Source of the DNA: Paracoccaceae bacterium
Lineage (GTDB): Bacteria > Pseudomonadota > Alphaproteobacteria > Rhodobacterales > Rhodobacteraceae
Direction of reading: 5' to 3'
DNA: 64,000 nt
Assembly (NCBI GenBank): GCA_027492585.1
Contig: JAPUEK010000002.1
Span: 62,001 to 126,000 of the forward strand
The notes below the pieces were generated by a model. That model saw only the letters and a program-made list of their open reading frames with translations. It had not been told where the DNA came from and made no database searches. Positions 37,503 through 47,510 of the stretch are shown in pieces (position 1 is the stretch's first letter; the number at the start of each line of letters is the position of its first letter). Both the position numbers and the translations under genes were made by a program.

Positions 37503-37809
37503 GTCTCCCCCGGCACCTTGATCTGATGGCAAATTCGGCCGGAACCGCGGCCATGTCAACGCGGCGGCGGCCCAGAAATATTCATGATCAATATGAGGAT
37601 GAAGAGGTTTCTTCAAAGCGGTGGTGCCGCCGCGATCAATCTGGATGCCTGCCCGACAGGCTTTGTCACGCCTTGGGCGGAAGCCCCGCAAAACGTCGGT
37701 CACAATGATCTTCAATTCGTTCTGGCAAGTGCCGCTTCCGAAAAGAACCGGCAGGCCCCGCCGGACCCGGACTTGAGCCGGCGAGGTCTCTCCTGGGTGC
37801 AAGAATAGC
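37503..37809. other. 307-base stretch without a supported gene
   Basis: Lies between the dimethylglycine-dehydrogenase-like gene and the mesX riboswitch. A 74-residue plus-strand frame (37584-37808) and minus-strand frames exist but show no ribosome-binding site and no family I recognise. It must contain the mesX promoter. No clear terminator for the upstream gene was found. Confidence 0.5.
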
Positions 37810-40260
37810 TCAGGCTTTGATCTTTTCGCCCTTCGGATCATACCAGGGGCCGAACTGCACCCGGGCCGGGATGCGTTTGAGGGCGGCCTCGACCTCCCAG
37901 CGGCCGCTCTCCAGCCAGTCCTTCGTCACGCCTTCGGGATGGGAGACATAGGCAAGGCCCAGCGAAGCGCCGATGCGGTGGCCATAGGCGCCCGACATCA
38001 CCGAACCCACCCTTTCGCCATCGCGGAAGACCGGCTCGTAATGATAGAGCATCGGGGCCTCGTCACCGCCCTCAAGCCGGACCTGCACGAGGCGCCGGCG
38101 GATCGGGCCTTCGGCTTTCTGCGTCAGCAGCGCCTCGCGGCCGATGAAACCGCCCGGCTTGTCCATCGCAACCGCAAAGCCAAGGCCGGCATGGAAGGGG
38201 GTATCCTCCTCACCGATGTCATGGCCCCAATGGCGGTAGCCCTTTTCCATCCGCAAGGAGTTCAACGCGAAATAGCCCGCCGGTTTCAGGCCGAGACCGG
38301 CACCCGCTTCGGCCAGCACCTCCCAGACATGGGCGGCACATTCCGCCTCGATCATCAACTCGAAGCCAAGTTCCCCGACAAAGGTCAGGCGGCTGGCGCG
38401 GACCCGCGCATAGCCAAGGTCGATCTCGCGCGAGGTTCCGAAGGGAAAGCCCTCGTTCGAGAAATCATCGGGCGAGATGCGGGCCATCAGTTCGCGCGCC
38501 TTCGGCCCCATCACCGCCAGCATCGGCGTCGCCGAGGTGATGTCGGTGAGATGCACCTGCGCGCCTTCGGGCAGGTTGCGCCGCAGCCAGGCAAGGTCGC
38601 GCCGCTGCGAGACCGCCACCGTCACCACGAGGAAGGCGGTTTCCGAAACGCGGATCACCGTGACATCGGCCTCGATCCCGCCCCTGGGGTTCAGCCATTG
38701 CGTATAGACGATCCTGCCCACGGACACGTCGCAATCCCCGGCGCAGACATGGTTCAGCGCCCGCAGCGCATCCGGTCCTTCGATCCGGTATTTCGCAAAA
38801 CAGCTGTAGTCGAAGACCGAGACGTTTTCCGCCGTGTTGCGACATTCGGCGGCGACATTTCCGAACCAGCTTGGCCGGTGATACGAATATTCGATCCCGG
38901 CCAGTTCCTCGGGCGTGCCGAAGAAGCCTGGCCGTTCCCATCCTGCCAGCTCGGTCATGAAGGCGCCGGCCGCCAGCATCCGGTCGTGGAAGGGCGAGCG
39001 GCGTACACCGCGCGCGGTCTCGAACTGCTTGCCGGGCCAATGCATGTCGAACAGGGTGCCGATGGTCTCGACCGCCCGGTCTTCAAGATACTTGCGGTTG
39101 CGCTGGAAGCTTTGCGTGCGGCGCACATCCACGTCGATCAGTTCGACCGGCGGGTGTCCCTCGGCGATCCAGGAGGCCATCGACTTGCCGACCCCGCCCG
39201 AGGAGAGGATGCCGATGGAGTTGAAGCCGGTGGCCGAGAACAGCCCCCGGATCTCGGGCGTCTCGCCGAGGTGGTAACGGTTGTCGGGGGTAAAGCTTTC
39301 CGGCCCGTTGAAGAAGAGCTGGATGCCGGTGCGCTCCAGCACCGGAACGCGCCGCATCGCCAGTTCAAGATAGGGGCTGATATGGTCGATATCCTCGGGG
39401 ATGGCATCGAAGCAGAAGCTTTCGGCGATGCCCTTCTGCCCCCATGGCTTGGCGCCCGGTTCGAAAAAGCCGACCAGCAGCTTGCCGGCATCTTCCTTGT
39501 AGTAGCTCCACTCATCGGCCATGAACATGACCGGCAGATCGCGGGGCAGATCGGGGATCGCCTCCGTCACGACGTAGAAATGCTCGGCGGCGTGCAAGGG
39601 CAGCGTGACGCCGATATCGGCCGCCAGATCGCGGGACCACATGCCGCCGGTGATCACCACCTTCTGCGCGTCGATCTTGCCGAATTCGGTCATCACCCCG
39701 GTGGCGCGACCGTTTTCCGTCAGGATCTTCGTGACGGTGACGCCCTCCAGGATCTTCGCGCCGCCCATGCGCGCGCCCTTGGCATAGGCCATGGTGACAT
39801 CGGCCGGATTGACCTGCCCGTCATCGGGGAACCAGAAGCCGCCGGTGATGCCCTCGGTCGAAATGGGAGCCCAGCGTTCCTTGATCGCATCAGGTGTCAG
39901 CGCCTCGACCGGCAGGCCGAAATTGCGGCCCATCGAGGCGCCGCGCGCCAGTTCCTCATAGCGCGCCGGAGTCTTTGCGATCCGCAGCGAGCCGTTCCTT
40001 TTGAACCCGGTGGCCTGACCGGTCTCTTCTTCCAGCTTGCCAAAGAGCTCGCCGGTATATTGTGCAAGCTCGGTCATGCGCTGCGAGGCGCGCAACTGGG
40101 TCACAAGGCCCGCCGCGTGCCAGGTGGTGCCGCAGGTGAGTTGCTTGCGCTCCAGCAGCAGCACATCCGTGATGCCCAGCTTTGCGAGGTGATAGGCGAT
40201 CGAGCAGCCGGCAATGCCGCCGCCGATGATGATGATTTCTGCGCTGGAAGGGATGTTCAT
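37810..40260 (-). CDS. Dimethylglycine/sarcosine dehydrogenase-like flavoprotein with GcvT domain
   Basis: An 816-residue two-part enzyme. Residues 1-390 form a DAO-type FAD domain with GGGIAG (13-18) and TTWHAAG, where His48 is the usual covalent FAD attachment. An FAO-type linker region follows, then a C-terminal GcvT-like aminomethyltransferase domain. The family demethylates dimethylglycine, sarcosine or related N-methyl amines and passes the one-carbon unit to tetrahydrofolate. It is the last gene of an operon with a polyamine-type ABC transporter, which probably imports its substrate. The ATG at 40260 directly precedes the Rossmann fold. Confidence 0.85.
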   Translation of the reverse strand: MNIPSSAEIIIIGGGIAGCSIAYHLAKLGITDVLLLERKQLTCGTTWHAAGLVTQLRASQRMTELAQYTGELFGKLEEETGQATGFKRNGSLRIAKTPARYEELARGASMGRNFGLPVEALTPDAIKERWAPISTEGITGGFWFPDDGQVNPADVTMAYAKGARMGGAKILEGVTVTKILTENGRATGVMTEFGKIDAQKVVITGGMWSRDLAADIGVTLPLHAAEHFYVVTEAIPDLPRDLPVMFMADEWSYYKEDAGKLLVGFFEPGAKPWGQKGIAESFCFDAIPEDIDHISPYLELAMRRVPVLERTGIQLFFNGPESFTPDNRYHLGETPEIRGLFSATGFNSIGILSSGGVGKSMASWIAEGHPPVELIDVDVRRTQSFQRNRKYLEDRAVETIGTLFDMHWPGKQFETARGVRRSPFHDRMLAAGAFMTELAGWERPGFFGTPEELAGIEYSYHRPSWFGNVAAECRNTAENVSVFDYSCFAKYRIEGPDALRALNHVCAGDCDVSVGRIVYTQWLNPRGGIEADVTVIRVSETAFLVVTVAVSQRRDLAWLRRNLPEGAQVHLTDITSATPMLAVMGPKARELMARISPDDFSNEGFPFGTSREIDLGYARVRASRLTFVGELGFELMIEAECAAHVWEVLAEAGAGLGLKPAGYFALNSLRMEKGYRHWGHDIGEEDTPFHAGLGFAVAMDKPGGFIGREALLTQKAEGPIRRRLVQVRLEGGDEAPMLYHYEPVFRDGERVGSVMSGAYGHRIGASLGLAYVSHPEGVTKDWLESGRWEVEAALKRIPARVQFGPWYDPKGEKIKA

Positions 40261-40347
40261 CGGATTGTCCTGAATTTGGTCATGCGTCACCGGGCGCCAC
40301 CGGCTGGCGGTGGTCCGAAATGGCAAAGGTCGCGGGGTCGGGAAGCG

Positions 40348-41178
40348 TCAGATCATCGGGGCGCTCAGGCGCTTTCGTCGCCGGCGGAGCAGATACCAGC
40401 CATAGGCAAGTCCGATGGCGGTAAAGACCGAGGCCGCCAGCAGGATCGCAGCCACGGCAAGCTGCGGCGTGGCGCTGGAGCGCAGCGACAGCCACAAGAG
40501 GACCGGCAGGGTCTGGCTGTCCCTCGTGGTCAGGAACAGCGCCATGATGAATTCGTTGAGCGAGGTGATGAAGGCGAAAAGCGTTGCCGAGACAAGGCCG
40601 GTCGAGACCAGCGGCAGGCTGACCGTGAGGAAGCTTCGCAGGGGGGAGGCGCCGAGATCGCCCGACGCCTCGACCAGCGAACGGTCGAGCGTGGCAAAGC
40701 TGGGTTCCAGCACGGTGATCGCCAATGGCAGCGCCCAGAGCGTATGGGCGCAGGCGACCAGCAGGGAGGAGCCGTAAAGCGCATGGCCGAACAGCGTCAC
40801 ATTGCCGAAACCGATGGCGACCGAGACGCCAAGCACCACGGCCGGCACGAAAAGAGGCAGCAGAAGCAGCACCTGCAAGCGGTTGCGCGCCTTGCGCGAA
40901 CGCGACAGGCCGTATGCCGCAGGCACCGCGAGCAGGATCGAAAGACAGGCCGTCAGCGCGGCGATCTTCAGCGAATTCAGCGCCGCCGTCAGCCATTGTC
41001 GGTTGCTGAAGAACTCCTCGAACCAGCGCAGCGACCAGCCCCGGATCGGAAAGCGGATGATGTTGTCATCGCTGAAGGCCATCAGCGCGGTGATCCCCAG
41101 GGGGATCAGCACATAGGCGGCGAAAAGGGCGATGAAGATCCGGTCAGCCCAAAGCCCCGGCATGGCGCGTTCAGTCAT
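40348..41178 (-). CDS. ABC transporter permease, spermidine/putrescine type (PotC-like)
   Basis: A 276-residue inner-membrane protein with six hydrophobic segments and the permease loop EASGDLGASPLRSFLTVSLP, which docks on the ATPase. The ATG at 41178 overlaps the end of the PotB-like gene by eight bases. It forms the channel together with that permease. The dehydrogenase gene follows 87 bases downstream. Confidence 0.88.
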   Translation of the reverse strand: MTERAMPGLWADRIFIALFAAYVLIPLGITALMAFSDDNIIRFPIRGWSLRWFEEFFSNRQWLTAALNSLKIAALTACLSILLAVPAAYGLSRSRKARNRLQVLLLLPLFVPAVVLGVSVAIGFGNVTLFGHALYGSSLLVACAHTLWALPLAITVLEPSFATLDRSLVEASGDLGASPLRSFLTVSLPLVSTGLVSATLFAFITSLNEFIMALFLTTRDSQTLPVLLWLSLRSSATPQLAVAAILLAASVFTAIGLAYGWYLLRRRRKRLSAPMI

Positions 41179-42034
41179 GGCGCTGCCCCCTGCGGCTGTG
41201 CAGGGCATGAAGCCCGATCACCGTCAGCGAGATCAGCACGATCAGCACCACCGCAAAGGCAGAGGCCAGCGGCCAGTCGCGCTTGGACAGCATCTGGCGC
41301 TGGATCTCGTAACCGATGCTCCAGAGCGAATCCGGTCCAAGCGCATTGACCGCCGCATAGATCCCCATCGAGAAGACGAAGGCCTGGGTGAAGGCGCCGA
41401 TGATGCCGCCCATGGTCAGCGGCACGAGGACGCGGAAGAAGGTGTGCCAAGGCGAGGCACCCAGATCGCCGCTTGCCGTGATCAGGTCACGATCCACCGC
41501 ATTCATCACGCTCAGGATGGTCAGGAAGCAGTAGGAGACCGAGATGTAGCTGAGCCCGACAATCGCCGCGAAACGGGTGCCGAGCAGGTTGACCTTGCGC
41601 TCCACCAGCCCCGTCTCGACCAGCGCGTAGGACAGGAAGCCGTTGCTCGGGAAGAACATTCTCCAACCGATGATCACCGAGATCTCGGAAACCAGCATCG
41701 GACACAGCGCGATGGCCAACAGGACAAGATGCACACGGCCTTTGCGCTTCCAGACCGCATGGGCGAAGAGGAAGGCGACAACCACCGTCACCACGGCCGT
41801 GATCAGTGACAAGAGCACCGTGTCGCGGATCGTGTGCAGGTTGACCGGATCGGTCAGGATCTTGACATAGTTTTCCAGCGACCAGGACAGTTCATAGATG
41901 CCGTCCGGCGGATGGGTGTTGAAGCTCATCCGCAAGAGATGGAAAAGCGGCACCCCGAAGACCAGCAGGATGAAACCGAGCGCCGGCAGAACCAGCCAGG
42001 CGGGGGAGGGCGCGGGGATCAGGCGGCGCATCAT
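41171..42034 (-). CDS. ABC transporter permease, spermidine/putrescine type (PotB-like)
   Basis: A 287-residue inner-membrane protein starting MMRRLIPAPSPAWLVLPALG, with six hydrophobic segments and the docking loop TASGDLGASPWHTFFRVLVP. The start at 42034 is ATGATG overlapping the stop of the ATPase gene. A longer open frame upstream is a shadow of that gene. Confidence 0.88.
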   Translation of the reverse strand: MMRRLIPAPSPAWLVLPALGFILLVFGVPLFHLLRMSFNTHPPDGIYELSWSLENYVKILTDPVNLHTIRDTVLLSLITAVVTVVVAFLFAHAVWKRKGRVHLVLLAIALCPMLVSEISVIIGWRMFFPSNGFLSYALVETGLVERKVNLLGTRFAAIVGLSYISVSYCFLTILSVMNAVDRDLITASGDLGASPWHTFFRVLVPLTMGGIIGAFTQAFVFSMGIYAAVNALGPDSLWSIGYEIQRQMLSKRDWPLASAFAVVLIVLISLTVIGLHALHSRRGQRHD

Positions 42035-43056
42035 GGTGCGGCAAACCAGGTCGCATCGGCGCTGTCCCAGCCGATGGTGACGGCATCGCCGGGCGTCAGC
42101 GCCGGCGGGGCGGTCAGGTCCAGAGAGAGCCTCCCGCATGGCGCATCGGCATGGAGCCGGTAGCTGCCGCCCAGATACTCCACCTCGGCCACGCGGGCGT
42201 CGGCCTCGTTCTGCGCCTCTCCGGGAGAGACGCGGCGCAGAGAGGCGGGGCGCAGGAACAGCAGATGGCGCCCGGCACCCGGCGCGTTTGCAAGACGCAG
42301 GCTGCCATCCCTGCCCGCATCGGTGTCGATCGCAAGCTGACAGGATTCACCCAGGAAACTGTAGACGAAAGCGCTGGCCGGGCGCTCGAAGGTCTCGACC
42401 GGCGAGCCGCTTTGCTCGATCCGGCCATGGTTCATGATCACCACCCGGTCGGAAAGCGTCATCGCCTCGGATTGGTCATGGGTGACGAAAACGGCGGTGA
42501 AGCCCAGCTCACGATGCAACCGGCGGATTTCCGAACGCAGCTCCAGCTTCAGTTTCAGATCGAGCGCGCTCATCGGCTCGTCAAAGAGCAGGATGCTCGG
42601 CTCCACCACCATGGCCCGCGCCAGAGCCACCCGCTGGCGCTGGCCGCCCGACATCTCGGACGGATAGCGCGCGGCAAAGCGGCCCATCTGCACCACATCG
42701 AGCATCCGCGCGATGCGGGCGGGGATCTCTGACGAAGGCACACCGCGCATCTTCAGCCCGTAGGCCATGTTTTCGGCGACGGTCAGATGCGGGAACAAGG
42801 CCCCCGACTGGAAGACCGTCGCGGTGTCGCGTTTGTAAGAGGGCAGATGATCCACCCTCTTGCCCTTGATCTCGATCCGGCCCGAGCTGGGCTTTTCCAT
42901 GCCGCCGATCAGCCGCAAGGTCGTGGTCTTGCCACAGCCCGAGGGGCCGAGGAGGGTCAGGAATTCTCCCTCCCCGACGGTGAGATCGGTGCTCTCCACA
43001 GCGGTGAAGCTGCCATAGGCCTTGTGCAGTTGGGTCAGTTGCAGCCTTGGCGTCAT
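42031..43056 (-). CDS. ABC transporter ATP-binding protein (PotA-like)
   Basis: A 341-residue ATPase with Walker A GPSGCGKT (37-44), signature MSGGQRQRVALARA, Walker B ILLFDEP and a C-terminal TOBE-type domain from about residue 265. It powers uptake with the two downstream permeases. The ATG at 43056 is placed directly before the first beta-strand (MTPRLQLTQLHKAYG). Confidence 0.9.
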   Translation of the reverse strand: MTPRLQLTQLHKAYGSFTAVESTDLTVGEGEFLTLLGPSGCGKTTTLRLIGGMEKPSSGRIEIKGKRVDHLPSYKRDTATVFQSGALFPHLTVAENMAYGLKMRGVPSSEIPARIARMLDVVQMGRFAARYPSEMSGGQRQRVALARAMVVEPSILLFDEPMSALDLKLKLELRSEIRRLHRELGFTAVFVTHDQSEAMTLSDRVVIMNHGRIEQSGSPVETFERPASAFVYSFLGESCQLAIDTDAGRDGSLRLANAPGAGRHLLFLRPASLRRVSPGEAQNEADARVAEVEYLGGSYRLHADAPCGRLSLDLTAPPALTPGDAVTIGWDSADATWFAAP

Positions 43057-43109
43057 GGCGCAACACTCTGGAGGATCGGCTCTTTGGTCATGATCGGTCC
43101 GGCCGCCCC

Positions 43110-44261
43110 TCAACCCGCCGAGGTCTTCAGCACGGCTTCCTTGAAGCGGGCATCAAGTGCATCCCAATTGGCAAGGATCTTCTCCCATCCCGCCACATCA
43201 ATCAGATTGACGCGCTTTTTCAGATCGTCATTGGTGACGGGATAGCCCTGCCAGTGTTCCGGTACCGTCACATCGGCGCGCGAGGAGACCGAGGTAGTGG
43301 TGGCAAGGATGCGGTCCTGCGTCTCCTTCTCAAGCATGTAATTGAGGAAGACATCGCTCAACTCGTCATGGCGGGTGCCGCGCACCTTGATATACCAATC
43401 GGTATAGGCAACGGTTCCATCCTCGGGGATGCCGGTCTTGAAAGCCTCCCCGCCATCGCGCACCATGCCGAAAGCGTCGATCGAGTAAATCTCGGCCATG
43501 GCGGCCTGTTCCTGCATCATCACGAAGGACAGTTCGGCCCCATCACGATACCATTTCGCCGGGCGCAGCTCCTCCAGCTTGGCGAAAAGCGGATCCTCCG
43601 CCATGCCGGGCTGCCAGGAGTAGAGCTCCTCCAGCCCCGGTTTCGCGCCCCGGACCAGCGCCGTGACCGCCAGAAGCCAGACGAAAGAGGCGCCGTCGAG
43701 CGCAAGCTGGCGCTCCATCGCCGGGTCCCAGAGCGATTTCCAGGACAGAGGCAGATCCTCGCCCGCCAGACTGGTGTTGATCAGCGGCAAAAGGAACCCA
43801 AGCCCGAAGGGGATGCCGAAATCGCGCATCGCTTCGGGGCGGGTCTCGAGATACCAGGGCTGCACGCCGGAGAGGTTGGGCAACTTGTCGCGGGGGGTTG
43901 CGGCCCAGAGACCTTCGGTCATGCCGACCAGCGTGGTGTATTCATCGGCGATGGTGATGTCGAAAGGCGGGTTGTCGGCCGGCGCCGCCATGATCTGCGC
44001 CGCCATCTGATCCCAGCCGCCAAGGGTGACGGCATTGGTGCCATAACGCTCGTTGAAAGGATCGACCACGGCGCGCCGAAAGGCGTCCTCGTAGGCGCCC
44101 GACCAGGTGGTCACGGCCATCTCTTCGCCGGCAAAGGCGGTCTGGGCCGAAGCCGGATCGGCGCGGCCCAGAAGCGCAGGCGCGGCAAGGCCGGCGCTGA
44201 CCGATCCGAGAAAGGCACGACGGGACAATCCGCCGGAGCGGGTGAAACGGTTGTTTTTCAT
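43110..44261 (-). CDS. Periplasmic binding protein of polyamine-type ABC transporter (PotD-like)
   Basis: A 383-residue extracellular solute-binding protein family 1 member. The N-terminus has a twin-arginine signal (SRRAFLG, Arg14-Arg15) and a hydrophobic stretch ending near PASAQ. The mature part (EEMAVTTWSGAYEDAFRRAV) resembles spermidine/putrescine receptors, but the ligand is open. The downstream N-methylamine dehydrogenase suggests a methylated amine. Confidence 0.87.
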   Translation of the reverse strand: MKNNRFTRSGGLSRRAFLGSVSAGLAAPALLGRADPASAQTAFAGEEMAVTTWSGAYEDAFRRAVVDPFNERYGTNAVTLGGWDQMAAQIMAAPADNPPFDITIADEYTTLVGMTEGLWAATPRDKLPNLSGVQPWYLETRPEAMRDFGIPFGLGFLLPLINTSLAGEDLPLSWKSLWDPAMERQLALDGASFVWLLAVTALVRGAKPGLEELYSWQPGMAEDPLFAKLEELRPAKWYRDGAELSFVMMQEQAAMAEIYSIDAFGMVRDGGEAFKTGIPEDGTVAYTDWYIKVRGTRHDELSDVFLNYMLEKETQDRILATTTSVSSRADVTVPEHWQGYPVTNDDLKKRVNLIDVAGWEKILANWDALDARFKEAVLKTSAG

Positions 44262-44311
44262 GATGACCCTGTTGTTCTTCTGGTTTTTCTTGGCGTTTCT
44301 GGCTCAGCCAG

Positions 44312-44926
44312 TCAGTAGGAGGGCGGCGTGATCGCCCAGATCACCACGGCCTCGGTCTCTCCGGGATTGCGATAGCGATGGGGGGTGGTGCTGGGAAAGG
44401 CGAAGCTGTCCCCCTCGCTCAACAAGAAGCACTCGTCACCGATCCACATTTCAAGCGCGCCCGAAAGCACGATCCCGGCCTCTTCGCCGGTATGGTTATA
44501 GGGTACATCGGCACCGACCGCGCCGGGCGGAAAGCGCGACATCAGCAGTTCGAGCTGGCCGCGCAGATTGGGCGAGAGCAGTTCATCCACCACACCCGAG
44601 GAAAACCGCAGGCTCCGCCGGTTGCCCGCACGCACGACATGGCGGCGCTCGGCGCTCTCGCTTTCTTCTGCATTGTGCAGAAACCAGCCGATGGTGACGC
44701 CAAGCGCGCGGGCAATGTCATGCAACGCCTTGATGCTGGGCGAGGAAATACCGCGTTCGATCTCGCTCAGATGGCCGATCGAGATGCCGGTCGCCTCGGA
44801 AAGCGCCTTGATGGTCAGGCGCTTCGCCTTCCGCAGATCGCGGATCTCCAGACCGATTGCCGCCGGGCTGCCGGCATCGGGCTTTGCGGCTTCGGCCTGC
44901 GCGGATATGTCGATCTGTTTCAGCAT
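44312..44926 (-). CDS. XRE-cupin transcriptional regulator (PuuR-like)
   Basis: A 204-residue regulator with an HTH_3 domain (about 27-81, LTIKALSEATGISIGHLSEI) and a C-terminal cupin (about 110-200) that would bind a small ligand. It is the first gene of the operon with the ABC transporter and dehydrogenase, 50 bases before the binding-protein gene. Such proteins usually repress amine-uptake operons. The ATG at 44926 is chosen; the open frame further upstream crosses the shared promoter region. Confidence 0.85.
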   Translation of the reverse strand: MLKQIDISAQAEAAKPDAGSPAAIGLEIRDLRKAKRLTIKALSEATGISIGHLSEIERGISSPSIKALHDIARALGVTIGWFLHNAEESESAERRHVVRAGNRRSLRFSSGVVDELLSPNLRGQLELLMSRFPPGAVGADVPYNHTGEEAGIVLSGALEMWIGDECFLLSEGDSFAFPSTTPHRYRNPGETEAVVIWAITPPSY

Positions 44927-45043
44927 CGGGTGTTCGGATGGTTTCTCGGGCAGCAAGGAAAGGAAAAGCGGGTCAGGCACGGCACCACGGGGTGCCAAGG
45001 ATTTGACGCAAGCTGTATCTCGTGAAATGATGTTCGGGGAAAT

Positions 45044-45079
45044 CGAAATTTGCAAGACTAAATTTCGAAACGCATTTCG
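45044..45079. promoter_or_regulatory. Candidate operator between divergent XRE-cupin and AraC genes
   Basis: Perfect inverted repeat CGAAATTT-8-AAATTTCG (45044-45067), overlapping a second CGAAA-CGCA-TTTCG (45066-45079). It lies in the only promoter region shared by both regulators and may serve either of them. Confidence 0.5.
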
Positions 45080-45094
45080 ATGCAGGGGGAGACC

Positions 45095-46018
45095 GTGCTG
45101 CGAGCCTGCCAGAGCCAGCCTGAAGACCCCGTGCTGACGGCCCGTGACTGGATCGCGCGGCTTGGCGGCGAGGCGATGCGCGAACGTTCCTGGGTGGTGA
45201 CGCCGGCCTTTGCGGCGGGGCATTTCCGGTTCCGCCCGCTAGAAGAGGAAATCGAGGCGCCAAGCCTGCCGTTCCATTACATTTCCCTGACACTGAACGG
45301 CATGATCCGGGTCGAGGCCAATGTCGGGGGCAGGCGGGTGAATGTGAAGATCCGCACCGGGCAATCCATGATCATGTCGGCGGGGCGCGACAACCGCTGG
45401 CGATGGGATGCCCCGACGGAAGAGGCGTTCGTCTTCCTGCGCCCCGATTTCCTGCACAGCTTTGCCGACGAGGCCGGAACCCCCGAGGTGGAGATCCGCG
45501 ACCGATTCGTCTTTGAGGATGCACATCTGCGCCGCACCTTGCACGGGATCGCCTCGGAACTGTCATTGCCGGGCGCATTATCGCCGCTTTATCTCGATAT
45601 GGCGGCTCAAGCGGTGGCGGCACGCCTTTTGTCGCGCCATCGCAGCGGTGCGGTGCAGGACGGCGCGACCCGCGCCGGGCAGACCAGCCTCACCGCGCCG
45701 CAACTGCGCCGGGTGCTGTCGCTGGTCGAGGACCGGCTGGGCGAAGAGATCGACCTTGCCGCGCTGGCCGATGCGGCGGGGGTCAGCCGCTTTCATTTCC
45801 TGCGCTGCTTTCGCGCCACGACCGGCATGTCGCCGCATCGCTGGGTGACGGGGCTCAGGATCGCGCGGGCCTGCAGATTGCTGGAGGAGAGCCGACACTC
45901 GGTGCTGGAGATCGCGGGCCTCGTCGGCTTTGAAAGCCAGAGCCATTTCGGCCAGGTCTTCCGTCGTGTGACCGGCCTTGCGCCAAGGGACTGGCGGGCC
46001 GAGCGGCGCGGGCATTGA
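45095..46018 (+). CDS. AraC-family transcriptional regulator
   Basis: A 307-residue regulator. The N-terminal half is a ligand-binding domain of unknown specificity. The C-terminal hundred residues are two helix-turn-helices (IDLAALADAAGVSRFHFLRC and VLEIAGLVGFESQSHFGQVF). The GTG at 45095 is favoured because GGGGGAG lies just upstream; an in-frame ATG at 45080 would add five residues. It probably activates the downstream oxygenase genes, which begin 94 bases after it. Confidence 0.85.
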   Translation: MLRACQSQPEDPVLTARDWIARLGGEAMRERSWVVTPAFAAGHFRFRPLEEEIEAPSLPFHYISLTLNGMIRVEANVGGRRVNVKIRTGQSMIMSAGRDNRWRWDAPTEEAFVFLRPDFLHSFADEAGTPEVEIRDRFVFEDAHLRRTLHGIASELSLPGALSPLYLDMAAQAVAARLLSRHRSGAVQDGATRAGQTSLTAPQLRRVLSLVEDRLGEEIDLAALADAAGVSRFHFLRCFRATTGMSPHRWVTGLRIARACRLLEESRHSVLEIAGLVGFESQSHFGQVFRRVTGLAPRDWRAERRGH

Positions 46019-46112
46019 AAGCCTGCATCTGAAAAACAGCAATATCCCGAGAGACGGCGCCCACCCCGGCAGGGGATGCTGAGTCAAAGAAGACAGAACA
46101 GGGATATGCCAG

Positions 46113-47510
46113 ATGACCAGGATGTGGGGCGATCAGCCTTATTTCGGGCTTGATGCCAGCTTTGACCCCGATTGGCTGCTGACGGAGGCGCAAAAGGAGC
46201 TGCGGGCGGAGCTGATCGAGCTTTGCCGCACCGCCTTGCGCCCGAATGCGGTGGAGGCCGACAAGAAGAATTTCTATCCGCGCGCCAATGTCGATGCGCT
46301 GGCAAGCCTGCGGCTTCTGGGCCTGATCGTGCCGAAGCAATTCGGCGGGCGTGGTGAGAATACCGTCGGCGCCGTCATGGTGGCCGAAACCATCGCGCGC
46401 TACGGCTGCCCCTCGACGGCGCTGATCTACATGATGCATACGGTTGCAGTTGCCGGCCTGTGCTACCGTGCCAAGGGCAATGCGGCGATTGAGAACCTGC
46501 TCTCGCGCCTTGATGACGAGGCGTTGATCGGCACCGCCTCCTATACCGATCCCGAGACCGGCGGCCATTTCTGGTATCCGAAAATGTCGGGCGCCAAACG
46601 CACCGAAGCCGGCTGGCATGTGCAGAAGAAAGCGGCCTGGACCACCTCTTCGGGCTATGCCGACTGGTATATCTCGCAGACCACCAGCCCCGATTTCGCC
46701 GGCGACTACAGCGATCTCTCGGTTTTCCTGTTCATGAAGGACGAGGTGAACGGCGCCCCCGGCAAATGGGAGGCGATGGGGATGCATGGCAACCAATCCG
46801 GCCCGGTCGAGATCGACGCCATAGTCCCCTTTGACCGCATCGTCGGCTGGCCCGGCGATGGCGCCGCCTCGAACGACGAGGCGATCGACCCCCTGGCGAT
46901 GCTGATGTATGCCGGGTCATACAATGGGCTCGGCCTTGCCTGTATCGACGTTGCCAAAAGCCATGTGACGCGCAAGGCGCATGTGCAATACGCCCGTCGT
47001 GTCGCCGATTACCCGACCATCCAGGACAGTTTCGGCCGCGCCGTGATGGAGGGGCAGGCCTCCCGCCTTTACGCCTATGCGCTGGCGAAGGCGCTGGACG
47101 ATGCCACCGAAAACGGCAGCTGGGAGATCTATTACAAGGATCCCAAAGCCATGCCGCGGGCGAAATTCGCGGTCTGGGCCTTTCAGGCCAAGTTCCTCTC
47201 GACCCGCTTCTCGTATGAGGTTTCGGACAAGATGCTCGCCACCTGCGGCGGGCGCGGCTACATGGCCGATCTCGGGCTTGAGCGCCTCGTGCGTGATTCC
47301 AAGGCCGGCTGGATCATGGGGCCGTCGAACGAGATCACCGCGCAACTGATCGGCAAATGGGCGCTTCTGGGTCCCGATGCGGTCGATTGGTGGAACCAGC
47401 GCGTCGATGAGCCGGTGATGATGAACGAGATCGGCAAGCTCGACGCCGAGGGAAAACGCCGGCTGGTCGAAAAGCTCCAGGCCGAGCTGATGCCGCAGAC
47501 TGCGGAATGA
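46113..47510 (+). CDS. Acyl-CoA-dehydrogenase-fold flavoprotein, probable FMN-dependent monooxygenase
   Basis: A 465-residue protein with the three-domain acyl-CoA dehydrogenase fold (helical N-terminus, central beta domain near GTASYTDPETGGHF, helical C-terminus with ATCGGRGYMADLGLERL). The usual catalytic glutamate region is not clear. Its direct neighbour is a flavin reductase sharing a four-base overlap, so it is more likely the oxygenase part of a two-component monooxygenase than a fatty-acid enzyme. The substrate is unknown. ATG at 46113 follows AGGGA. Confidence 0.75.
   Translation: MTRMWGDQPYFGLDASFDPDWLLTEAQKELRAELIELCRTALRPNAVEADKKNFYPRANVDALASLRLLGLIVPKQFGGRGENTVGAVMVAETIARYGCPSTALIYMMHTVAVAGLCYRAKGNAAIENLLSRLDDEALIGTASYTDPETGGHFWYPKMSGAKRTEAGWHVQKKAAWTTSSGYADWYISQTTSPDFAGDYSDLSVFLFMKDEVNGAPGKWEAMGMHGNQSGPVEIDAIVPFDRIVGWPGDGAASNDEAIDPLAMLMYAGSYNGLGLACIDVAKSHVTRKAHVQYARRVADYPTIQDSFGRAVMEGQASRLYAYALAKALDDATENGSWEIYYKDPKAMPRAKFAVWAFQAKFLSTRFSYEVSDKMLATCGGRGYMADLGLERLVRDSKAGWIMGPSNEITAQLIGKWALLGPDAVDWWNQRVDEPVMMNEIGKLDAEGKRRLVEKLQAELMPQTAE

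Noticed and set aside
37584-37808. Possible 74-residue plus-strand gene between the dehydrogenase and the riboswitch
   Set aside because: No ribosome-binding site, no recognisable similarity, and it ends against the 3' end of a convergent gene; kept only as an unexplained stretch.
46113-47510. Fatty-acid acyl-CoA dehydrogenase
   Set aside because: The fold fits, but the overlapping flavin reductase and lack of other beta-oxidation genes favour a flavin-dependent monooxygenase; left as probable.
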